This document shows, piece by piece, positions 31,235 through 43,200 of a DNA stretch of 64,000 nt (position 1 is the first letter of the stretch; each line of letters begins with the position of its first letter). The DNA comes from Chelydra serpentina (lineage: Eukaryota; Chordata; Testudines; Chelydridae). Where the stretch lies: assembly GCA_037349315.1 (NCBI GenBank), contig JBAIAC010000027.1, positions 18,461,501 through 18,525,500 of the forward strand, written 5' to 3'. The translations under genes and the position numbers were made by a program. The notes below the pieces were generated by a model. The model saw nothing but the letters and a program-made list of their open reading frames with translations. It had not been told where the DNA came from and made no database searches.

Positions 31235-34200
31235 GTACCTGGGCGGGGCTTGCCGGGGAGCTGGGCGGGGGGGGCAGGTACGTGGGGGGGGGGGGTGGCT
31301 TGCCGGGGAGCTGTGGGGGCAGGTACGTGGGGGGGGGGTGGCTTGCCGGGGAGCTGTGGGGGCAGGTACGTGGGGAGGGGGGGTGTGGCTTGCCAGGGAG
31401 CTGGGGGGGCAGGTACGTGGGGGGGGGGTGGCTTGCCAGGGAGCTGGGGGGGCAGGTACGTGGGGGGGGGGTGGCTTGCCAGGGAGCTGGGGGGGCAGGT
31501 ACGTGGGGGGGGGTGGCTTGCCAGGGAGCTGGGGGGGCAGGTACGTGGGGGGGGGGGGGGGTGGCTTGCCAGGGAGCTGTGGGGGCAGGTACGTGGGGGG
31601 GGGGGGTGGCTTGCCAGGGAGCTGTGGGGGCAGGTACGTGGGGGGGGGGGGGTGGCTTGCCAGGGAGCTGTGGGGGCAGGTACGTGGGGGGGGGGGGGTG
31701 GCTTGCCAGGGAGCTGTGGGGGCAGGTACGTGGGGGGGGGGTGGCTTGCCAGGGAGCTGTGGGGGCAGGTACGTGGGGGGGGGGTGGCTTGCCAGGGAGC
31801 TGTGGGGGCAGGTACGTGGGGGGGGGTGGCTTGCCAGGGAGCTGGGGGGGGGCAGGTACGTGGGGGGGGGTGGCTTGCCAGGGAGCTGGGGGGGGGCAGG
31901 TACGTGGGGGGGGTGGCTTGCCAGGGAGCTGGGGGGGCAGGTACGGGGGGGGTGTGGCTTGCCAGGGAGCTGAGGGGGCAGGTACGTGGGGGGGGGGGTG
32001 GCTTGCCAGGGAGCTGGGCGCGGGGGGGCAGGTACGTGGGGGGGGGGGCTTGCCAGGGAGCTGGGGGAGCAGGTACCGGGGGGGGAGGTGGCTTGCCGGG
32101 GAGCTATGGGGGTACCACAGGGTGCCCATCTCCAGGCCTGGCGCTCCCCCACTATCAGTGATGGGCTGGGAGGACCATCTCAATGCCACCCAGCTCTGGG
32201 CTCCACACTGCAGGCCCAGCAGGTGGCGGTGAGGAGACCAGAGCGTGGCCTCTCCCTGGCAGGCGGCAGCAGGGGCACGTGGGAAGCAGCCACTGGGCCC
32301 CAGCAGTGAGCACAGCAGCCTCTCCAAGCTCTGGGTGCTTCACAAAGCTACTGCCTCAGTAAGACGCTGATAACTGACCACTGACCCGCACACGGGACGC
32401 AAGATGGGACTTGCCTGCCTAGAACCCGGAGATTGGGGCAGTGACATTGGCATCGCCTCGCTGCCACCCACAGCCTCGCAGCCGTGCCCTACATGTCCCT
32501 GCGGAAGGCTGACCCTTGCACTGGGCCCAGAAGGGCGGTACATGCACGCTACGGTGGGCAGAGGGGGACACATCTTGGAGCTGAGGACCCTCCAGTAAAA
32601 ATACCCTGCTGGCACCCCCATCCTGTTTGAGTCCCAGGGGACTCCAGCACTCCCACTGATCACAACCGTTGTGCTGTGTGGGGACAGAGGCATTAAGGCA
32701 ACCAGATCAGCACCAATGAACGGTTTCATAGGTTAGTGCCCGCCACCTTACAGTCGGTACAGGCCATGGAGTGCTGGTATGATGTGGCACTGCCTTTGGA
32801 GATGCATTCATCCCGTCTCGTATTGGCCAGGGTGGATGTGATACACAAGTAGCTGCTGGTTTTGGAATATCTCTAGTCTCCATTGTTTTGTATGTTGCCA
32901 AAGGTTCTTGCCTCAACAGATCTCAACGTTTGCAAAAAGAACTTTCTTAAAACAACACTGTGTAATCTCTGGCTCTGGAGGAAAGCAGGTCGTTAAGACA
33001 TGCAAGCGTGGCCATTTTGGGCAGCCAGTCTCGTTTATGTTTATATCCAGTGTTAATCATTCTACCTCGGTAGTCGCCCGTCGGGATCAGGGCTCTGCTG
33101 TGCTGGGGGCTATAAAAACGCATCGTGAGAAATGGTCCTGCTGCGGCCACCCAAAGCTTCTAGCCTGGAGGGAATTTTTATCTTGACTTTATTCATGCCG
33201 TGGGGTGGGGGGTGGCCTTTAATGGAAGTGTAATGCTGCTGCTCCAGTGATGTTCTGACTCTGCCTCCGTTGGCTGCTGAGTGAATCATGACTCAATCTA
33301 TTGTCAAAACACACTGTAGGTGTGATCTCAGGCAAGGGTAGAAGAAAAAAATAATAGAGGTGAAATAGCAGAGAGCTCTTCAGCCCCCATGTTGTGTCCC
33401 TGTCTGTGAGAAGCAAGAGGTTTTAATTGCTGCTGAGCTTATCATTCAGTAACTGAGTCTGCCATGTTTGTCCATCAGTTTTCCACATGTCCTCGTGGAC
33501 ACGCTATGTCTCTCATGCGTTGTCGCATACTGGTTATCGGGTGTCCTTGACAACCAGGACTAAACAGTCTCATTGGCTGGGGAAGCCCTTGTGTCTTTTT
33601 GGGCTGAGCTGTTTGGGATTTACATCTCGTGTGGATGCAGCTGGAAAGGAAACAGCATCATAGAATCATAGAATATCAGGGTTGGAAGGGACCTTAGGAG
33701 GTCATCTAGTCCAACCCCCTGCTCAAAGCAGGACCAATCCCCAATTTTTGCCCCAGATCCCTAAATGGCCCCCTCAAGGATTGAACTCACAACCCTGGGT
33801 TTAGCAGGCCAATGCTCAAACCACTGAGCTATCCCTCTTAAGGTCTCTTTCGGAAGGTTGTTGTCTGTGGACAGGTTCAAAGATGCGTCTGTTTTACTGG
33901 TAGGCTCCTGCCTCTTGACTATTTTCCTTTTGGTAAATGATTGAATGTTTAACGTGTTCACTATGGAGTGAATACGCTACAGTGTGTTTGTCGTGTATGT
34001 TCTCCAAAGCATTTTGTGATCTACATTGTATGAATACACGTCACTTTAACTCCCCTCCTCTCCACTTGGTTCTTGTCTGTGGTACTTGGATGGTTCCTGA
34101 GTCAATGAGATTAGAGACCTACCAGTGACCTGCTTTATGGGAGAAGATTCCTCTGTCTGTGTCCTTTTGATGGAGACTGTGGGTATAGAGTATACTCAGG

Positions 34201-37200
34201 ACAGCCTTTCTTCACTGGCTCCTCTCATATGCTGATGGCTTTTTCCCTCTTGGGACAGTCTGTGAAATTCCACATCAGTCACTCTAGTGCAGGGGAGGCC
34301 AACCCGGGGCTCCGGAGGCACATGCGGCTCTTCAGCAGTTAACATGCGGCTCCTTGTCTAGGCACCGACTCTGGGGCTGGAGCTACAGGAGCCAACTTTC
34401 CAGTGTGCCAGGGGGGTGCTCACTGCTCAACTCCTGGCTCTGCCACAGGCCCTGCCCCCGCTCCACCCCTTCCCACCCCCTCCCCTGAGCCTGCCATGTC
34501 CTCACTCCTCCCCCCCACCCAGAGCCAACTGCACGCCAGGAAACAGCTGATGGGGAGGGATGGGGAGACGCTGATCGGCGGGGCTGCTTGTAGGAGGCGC
34601 TAGAAGAGGTGAGGGGGGAAGCTGATGTGGGGGGCGGGGGCTGCTGACACATTACTGTGGCTCTTTGGCAATGTACATTAGTAAATTCTGGCTCCTTCTC
34701 AAGCTGGCTGCCCCTGCTCTAGTGGCCTTGACAGAACAGGATTTATTAAGACTCGAAAGAGATCAGATTCAAGGGGGGCGTCTCAAAGTCATCTAAGTGA
34801 CAGAGCACCATGTCCTGCCGTTAGAAATCCCACCCTAGAACAATGACACCAGTTTGCATGGCGTATGTAGCGCTGTGTTCTAGAGAAGGGATGTGGTATA
34901 ATGGCTAGAATGCTAGACAAGGACTTGGGAGACCTAGTTCAGCTGCAGGCTACCTGGTATGTCCTGGGGTAAGTCCGTGTGTCCTGTGTGCTGACTCCCC
35001 GTCTGTAGAAATGGGATATTTCCTTGCCTCACGGCTTGTCGCAGAGTCGTTATACCAAATAGTAGATGAAATGGCATATTTACCACACCTTTCAGTACAA
35101 GGTTCTCTCTGTCTTGGGTCCCTATATGCCCCTGTCACTCTAGTATCTGAGCACCTCATAATCTTTAATCTTCAGCACCCCTGTGAGGTAGGGAAGGACC
35201 ACTTCACAGGTGGGAAACTGAGGCACAGAGCATAATATATAATGGAGATATGCCTATCTCATAGAACTGAACGGTCGAGTCCAGTCCCCTGCCTTCACTA
35301 GCAGGACCAAGTACTGTCCCCTGACAGATTTTTTTGCCCCAGATCCCTAAATGGCCCCCTCAAGGATTGAACTCACAACCCTGGATTTAGCAGGCCAATG
35401 CTCAAACCACTGAGTGATCCCTCCCCCCTTAGAGAGACTAAGCGACTTGCCCAAGGCCACACACAAGTCTGTGTCATAGCGGGAGGCTCAGGTTCAGTTC
35501 CCCGAGTCCTAGCTAGTGCCCTAACCCCAGGACCATCCTGCCCCTTTAATAGTTGGAATTAGTGACGGTATAAATTCGTTTCTGCTGCGAGTTAGACTGA
35601 GTTAGACACTGTGCCTCCTGCTAGGAATCCCCAGTACAAAGTGCAGCGAACCTTACCGCGGATTGCCCAATGTTCCCGGCCCCTGGCGGGGCGCCCGGGG
35701 CTAAAGGCAGAGCTGTCGTCACGGGAGCTGTACTTGTCCCGGAGCTGCGACCACAGATGACTAACCACGCTCAGGACCGTGATTACAGAATCCGTTGCTG
35801 AGGACTAGGGAAGGGGTTACACTCGAAGGCAGTGGTTTTCAAACTGCGAGTCATGACCCAGTACTGGGTCACGGAGTGTCAGGCACTGGGTTGCGGCGGC
35901 TCTGGTCAGCACCACCGACCAGGCCGTTAAAAGTCCCGTCGGCGGTGCTGCCCGGCTAAGGCAGGCTAGTCCCTACCTGTTCTGACACCGCGCTATGCCC
36001 CGGAAGCGGCCAGCAGCAGGTCCGGCTCCTAGGCGGGGGGGCCCCGGGGCTCCACGCGCTGCCCCGAGCACCGGCTCCGCACTCCCATTGGCCGGGAACC
36101 GGTGCCTGCGGGCGAGAGCTGCGTGGAGCCAGATCTGCTGCTGACCACTTCCGGGGCACAGCGCTGTCTACGGTGCCAGGATAGGCAGGAAGCCTGCCTT
36201 AGCACCCCGGCTGCACCACTGACCGGGAGCCGTCTGAGGTAATCCCATTCCCCAACCCTGTGCCCCAATCACCTGCCCCAGCCCTGAGCTCCCCCCAAAC
36301 ATGGATCCTCTTCCTGCACCCCAAGCCCCTCATCCCCGGCTCCACTCTAGAGCCTGCACCCCCAGCCCAGAACCCTGCCCCCCTCCTGCACCCCAACCCT
36401 CTGTCCCAGCCCAGAGCCCCCTCCCACACCCTGAACCCCTCATCCCCAGCTCCGTTGGGTCACGGGCATCAACAATTTTCTTGAACTGGGTCGCCGGAAA
36501 AAAAAGTTTTGAAAACCACTGCTCTAGGAAGACACTCAGCCTGGGGGAGGGGGCATGAATGGGGATTGCAGCATAGGGCCACGCTAGGCGTCAGTCTTTT
36601 GCGTAACACCCCCCTCGTGCAGCGGGAAGTCAGGAAAGCTGTGGGTGTCCTGGCTCAGAAACAGCCGCCTCTGCTCCTGTCAGGGGTTCCTAGATGTCTG
36701 GCCGCTGATGCAACTGCTTGAATGACGGCAGTTCTTGCCAAGTACCGTGATCACTTGTATTGGCTCCCGCGAAGGCTTTTGCAGCTGCTCCTAAGGTCTG
36801 AGTGTCCTGGCCACGTCCCACTAACCCATCCCCAGCAGAGAACATGGGAGTTAGTCATAGAGTAGGGGGTTTTCCAGCCCCACGGGTTGTTATTTAACAT
36901 ACTGTGCACATTCCCATTCAGGGGCTCACTGCCGGAGCCTAGGGGGGAAGGAAGCGGCTCAGAGAAGTGGGATTCCAGTAGGTCTGCAGAAATCTGGGTG
37001 GTTATATTGCTTGGCATGGGTTACAGCCAGGAATAGTGTTACAAACTTTCCCGTGCAGTTACAGCAATTTACCTCTCCCCTACCCCCCAGTATTCCAAAT
37101 CCAGAGACTCTCAAGCACAAACGGCCTGGTGGCCTCGTGATTGGGGCAAATAGGGGCACTAGAGTGAGACCAGCCACTGGTGTCTCAAGAGGTGCTGGAC

Positions 37201-40200
37201 TCCAAGGCCCCTGCACCGAGTTGAGGCCCTTCTGATTTACCAAGCGCATGTGCCTCTCCCCGCTCTGACCTGCTACCCAGCATCAGAACCACGCCTCCTC
37301 CCACGACCCGTCCAGGCGGAACCTTCCCGCTCTTTCTCCTGCGCTGCCTTGCCTCTGAAATTCCTATCCCTGCTCTTGGGGCCTGTCTACACAGTGCTGC
37401 AGTCTGGACTACGGGGGTGATTGGTAGAGCGCTTTTAACTGCCCAGCGTAGGCTCTGCTGGTGTGAACTAAATGGTACCTCGTTCGCGTTAGGACTGCTT
37501 TAGAACGCTGCGCAAATCACCCACCTGTCGTCTGGACTGCAGCATCGTGTAGACAAGCCCTTAGTCTATCCTGGAGCCAGATTCCTCCCAGCCGCTGTGG
37601 GGAGAGGGACGCGGTGTGTGGCACGCCACCATCTGTCTCCCAGAACGTTCTCAAACCTGCTTTATTTAACCCCCTGGATATCTCCCGTCCTGGAGAAGGC
37701 TCAGTGAAGCAGGGCTCAGTTAAGACACACAGATCACTTTGCGAAAAAGCACAGGCAGGGGTGGGGGCTCCTTCAAATCTTTACTGTCTCGGATCCCACA
37801 TTAAATCAACTGCATCTACCCTGCTCTCCTGGTAGCGGAAGCCTAAACTAAGGGTGCTGGCCCCCAATTAGGTGTGGGGAGCGGGAATGGGGGGGGGGAG
37901 TGTGGGGCAGGGACCTTGAGGAAAAACTTCATCTTGGCCCAGAAGGGTTAAGTGAAATGTACCGGAGTTGCTGTGTGAAGGGTTGAGGTGGCAGAGAGAG
38001 AAGTGATGCAATCTGCTCTCTTCCCTCACTCTCGGCATGTAAGGGACAGCCTCGTTCTTGGGAAAGCGACCTGCTCTCGAGAGGCCTAGCCTCGTTTTGC
38101 TCTTGATTTGGCCAATTTGTGAACAGTGGGCAAAGGTCTAAACTAACGTCTTAACAGATGCAGTCCCTTCCTCTTACCTGCTACAAGCAGTGGGGACGTG
38201 CCATTTAAGGAGCAACTTGTGAGATAACAGCGCGCTCAAAGCTGGCCTGCTTGCACCTCAGTGTGCACATTAAAAGGCAGCAAACTTAAATTGGGTGGAG
38301 AATTGCTTTTAGCGATGTAGAACTAACCTGTGGGACTCCCTGCTGCAGGACACAGAGAAAAGTAATTAAACAGATAGTGGCTAGAACACTGGGCTGGGGC
38401 TCAGACTTTAGTTCTGCTCCAGTTCTGGCACTGACCTGCTGGGTGACCTTGGCCAAGTCATGGTGAGGCAATGGGGAGCAGTGGAACACAATGGGCAAGC
38501 TTATGCCAGCTGAATAGCGCCCCCTATGGATGTGCGAGAGAGCCGGTCTCTAATGGAAGCTGAATCCCAGTTTGGGATTGCATTGCGCATTGGGGGACGA
38601 GACGCTTGACTCTGGGCTCACTTCCCACAGGCTGCGTCAGGCCAGGGAAGCAAACCCCACTTCTCCAAGCATTTCCCGAGTGACTTTCCCAGGCCCCTCC
38701 TGAGGTGGGAGTGCCATCCCCAAATGGAGGGGCGAATTCGCTTCCCAAGCGGATGCCACGCGTCGGCGGTGAAGCTGGGGATAGTTCTCAAAGGTCCTGC
38801 CTCCCGTTCCTCTGCTCAAATCCCCAGCCCACCCTCCCTTTCACACCTGCAGCCTCCCGGGGAATTAACGGGGAGGCACCCGGGCTCACTGCTGATCTGT
38901 CCCTTCCCTTGCCAGGAGGCCCACAAGCAGTACAAGCAGAAGCTCGAAGAACTGACCAAGCTGCAGGATGGGATCTCCAGTTCCATTGCCCGGCAGAAGA
39001 AGCAGCTGAAGGAGCTGTCTCTTGCCTTCAAAAAGTAAGGAGCTACGTGGAGCAAAAGGAGATCCTTGCAGAGCCCTGGTGGGAGGGCGCACGGGAGCCT
39101 AGTGAGCGGTGTCCCTACGCCGTGGGGTGCGGATGCGGGGGAGGAATGGTTTGGGGCAGGTGAATCATGGGGGCGGGGTAGGATGAAGGAGCTATTGCGT
39201 CTCTCATACCCTCCTTTCCTTTCTCCAATAGTTCCTTCATCCCTTGCCCACATTAGACATCAGCTCCTCGCGCTGACTTCCGAGGGTTAGCAAATTGGTG
39301 GCTGCTCGTTCATGTTGGTTTCCACCCGGATTCCTCTTAGCCTAGGTCCCATTCTGAAACTCGGGGGTAGACCCAGGGATTCGCTCCCAGGTTTCATCCC
39401 CCAGTTAGTTCTGAATTAATATCTCGTTTCCTGCGGTCACACTGTCCTGAGGTGGGACAACATCATGAAGCAGCAGCTGCTGGTCCTTCTCATTAGACGG
39501 TCATGTTCCTTTCCCCAGCTGCAAGTCCTCAATAACGGCCGAACAGGAAGAGTCCATCCGGGAGATCCGGAGTCTCATCAAAGAGAGGCAGAGCATCTTC
39601 TTTGAGATGGAGGCGTATTTGCCAAAGAAGAATGGGTAAGAAGCCGTCCCATGGTCTTGGGGTCTTAGTCAGCAGTAAAAGGACCAAAGCTATTGACTTC
39701 TATGCAGCTGTTACCAGAGATTGCTTGGGTTACCAGCCAAAAACTGCCCAGACTCTAGCGTGTTTGACTCTAGCAGGATGTCAGTGAAAGACCTGATACG
39801 CAGCTGGTGCTAGTTAATTTCTCATGGCTTATTTTCAGTCCCCCTCCTCCTGATTCAGATTCCAAACCCCCATTTCCCCCTGGCTCGGGAAGACCTCGGA
39901 GTAACCGGCCAGAGACAGTAATCTAGGGGCTCTCTTGGCACAGAGAGTTGCCAATTCAGAGCAGAGCATAACCCCTGGGACCGGGTGCTTGGAGCAGCGT
40001 CTTTGGACACCGCTGGCACGAAGCTCGCTCTCCAGCGTGCACTGGTGTTGCCCCATTAGTGGGGTCTTTGAACAGATGTTTATTCTAGGGTAACAGTCTC
40101 TCCTTAATGCGGTAAAGTGGCGGTGGAGGGGCCAACGGTGACAAGTGCTGCTTAGTATCACTGCGTTCGGAAGGTGAGAGCCCGGGGGTGGAGTTAAGGT

Positions 40201-43200
40201 CCCGCACGGGATGTTTCGGGTGTGTTACCAGGCGGCAGAGCACAGGTCTGCCTGTGTTCCTGTTCCCCGGCACAGCATCAGCTAAGCAGAGAGCCTCCCA
40301 TTCAGCAGTTACTCTGCCGGCTGGCAGAGCGGGAGTAGCCAAACCAGTCCTGGGGCGGGAACTGCCCCATATGTTGCCTGATGTGCCGTGCAGGGTTCCT
40401 GGCCCCAGACCCCGCTCATGCTAATGGCTGCCATTAGTGACTTTCCTAAATCCTCCTGCCATTGAAGCCCCCACAACGCGTGTGTGATAGCCACGCAGCG
40501 GGATCCCTTTCGGTCTTGGATGCACGGACTGCCACTGCCCCGGTGGGCAGCCGGGTTGCTGTTTGCCTCCTGCCTATGTTCTCACTTCTCCTTCCGTTCT
40601 CCTCTAGGTTGTACCTGAGTCTGGTGCTTGGGAACGTGAATGTGACTCTACTCAGCAAGCAGGCTAAGTAATGCCCCTCCGCTGTCCATCTGTTTGCGGC
40701 GGCTCGAGGCCAGTAGAGTTCCCTTGACTCTTGGAGAAGCGGGACGTCTTCTGCCAGCGCGCGAGCGTGTCTAGCACCGACCCTCGCTGTGCTGAGCACT
40801 GACCAGCTCTCTTCCCAACCCCAGCATCCGCGGAGACCCTCGTCCGTCGGCAGACGGATCGTCACGCTGACCCTCCCCAGGGCTGGGTTTAGGACACTCC
40901 CTTCCCGTCTTGGGTCTCCTGTCCAAGCTAGTACGGCCGCAGGGTCACTCGGGTTTCCCCGGCTGCTCTTTGTAGCCACGGGAGATGGCCCTCGCCCACT
41001 GATCGTTGCCTGAAGACTTTGGGTTTATTCTCCGCACCCCACAACCCTTCGCTGTGCTTCCCTGCAGGTTTGCTTATAAAGACGAGTACGAGAAGTTCAA
41101 GCTCTACCTCACCATCATCCTGCTCATCATGTCCTTCTCCTGCAGGTTCCTCCTCAACTCCAGGTGAGTCTGTAGCAGCAGTGAGATGCTCACCAAGCCA
41201 TGTGGGGATTGGTCCTGCTTTGAGCAGCGGGTTGGACTAGATGACCTCCTAAGGTCCCTTCCAACCCTGATATTCTATGATTCTATGTGGGCAGGATTAT
41301 CTTCTGGGCTGAAAGTAGGGTCTGCTAACAGACTGCTTAGGTCAGGTGCATGGGGCTCGTGTGGCAGGTGTCGGGGTGAGTTTGGTTCCCATCATTCGGG
41401 GATGGTAGCCTACCTGCAGACTGGTGCCTCTATAGGATATAGGCTCCTGCAAGGACTGTGGGGCTACAATAGGATTGCTGGAGGTAACAAGACCTTGAGC
41501 TGAAACATTGCCCTGGTGGGCTGGAGATGGGACCCCGGATAATGGACGGGGCCAGTCACGTCTCACCAGCGTGGATCCGGTTTGCAGGCGTGCAGCGTGT
41601 CTGCTGCTCGCCCGCTGGGTGCTGATGTGGTTGAGGATGGCCGGCCCTGGGGAACGATGAGAAATCCAGGTGCTGAACAAGGCTCCTCCACACGTTGCCA
41701 CCCCGCAGTCGGGTGGGATTTTTCTGGTGCCTGTTCTGCAGTAAATTTCCATCTCATTGACGGCGCGAGGGAGGTAGCATCCAAGGGGCAGCGTGGCTGG
41801 ACTGGGCCAAAGGCTCATGGTCTGTAACTGGCTCAGGGATCAGGACTCTCCAAAGAGCCGGTGACCCTTGTGCGCGCACACACCCTTGCCGGTCGGTGTC
41901 GCTGTACCTGTCTCAGCATCTGGGTTTATAGGCGAGAGGCTTCCGCCCCTCTCCATGTGGCTGGAGTGAGCTCCCCACCGAGCAGAGCTGGTGGCCCCTG
42001 CTGAAATAACTGCACACTTGGAAATGCCCATTGGGGGTGCGCTCAGACCCCTGGCTTCTCCAAGTGTGCTCCTGGCTTTAGTCCAGAGCCACGCCGTTGC
42101 TTTCAAGTCCTTCCCAAGGAGCTCGACCTTAGGTGAGGAGGTTGGTTGCTTCACGATTGAGGCTGTTTCAGTGCCCTTCGCCTGTCCTGCATCTTCCCAC
42201 GCCGCGCCCCATGAGCTATCCCAGAGCTTGCCTCCCAGCAAGTGGGTAAGGGGGGGGAATGTATCGCCTCCCTCCCGTGCTGGTGGGGCAGTTCCCAGCA
42301 GGTCCGTGGTAGCAGGAAGCAGCTTAGTGAGCCAGACACTCAGCGCAAAGCCGCTGCTCTGCGCATGGGCTGACGGGGGAGCGGCGCTGCGGCTGAACAC
42401 ACCTGCAGGGGGCCGTGCAGAGACGCCCCGGAGTGAGGTCTGGCTGGTTCCTGGCTCTGCTCTGCTCTGCTCCCCCTCTTCACCGTCTGCTTTGTGCGCG
42501 ACAGGGTGACGGACGCCGTCTTCAACTTCCTGCTGGTCTGGTACTACTGCACCCTCACCATCCGCGAGTGCATCTTAATCACCAACGGGTCCAGGTGAGC
42601 AGCGCCATGGCCGAGCCCTGCGTCCCCAGCCTCGCCAAGGAGGGGCCGCTCGCAGGCTGAGCAGACCCACCCCTACCTGCTGCATTAGCCTCTGCTCCTA
42701 GAGCTGCCCCGAGCTCTGGGGGAGCGGGCGAAAGAGCCCCCCTCCCCCCTCGGGGGTCGCCTCTGCTAACGGGGGGAACGGCTTGCTCAGTATTGTGAAG
42801 CGCTGCCGGGGGAGGGTCAGCGGGGTCTGGGGAGGGGCCGTGGGAGGAGAACTGACAGCTTCAGGGGTAGCGGCTCCGGCAGCCTGTCTCACTGCTCCGT
42901 GCCATGGTGTCAGCTGAGCGGCTGCCCTGGCCCTGTTCTCTGCCTGCTCCTTGTGAGCAGGGCGGGAACTGCTGGCCTGTCTTCCCTGGCTGGAGGGGCC
43001 AGCCTGGCCCTCGCCTCCCTTGTAAACCTAGCTCCACCTGTGGGGGTGTCTAATTCTGGCTCCCTCTACTCTGCTCCCCCAGAATCAAAGGCTGGTGGGT
43101 TTTCCATCACTACGTCTCTACCTTCCTCTCGGGCGTCATGCTGACTTGGTGAGTGTCCCTCTCTGCCCGCCGCTGGGGATCCTGCTTTCCTGCCCTCTCC

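Larger units (their letters stand above)
32113..38915. other. Remainder of TMEM120A intron 1
   Basis: No exon is seen. It holds two SINE copies, two hAT-like elements, one TIR element and MIR-like fragments, annotated separately. Other open frames here lack any recognisable family. Confidence 0.6.

Noticed and set aside
30947..32327. Frames of 348-404 codons across TMEM120A exon 1 and intron 1
   Set aside because: Repeat-driven. Exon 1 ends at 31234 by homology; the open continuation matters only for possible donor slippage.
41991..42509. 172-codon open frame
   Set aside because: Intronic GC-rich sequence running up to TMEM120A exon 6 in a wrong frame.
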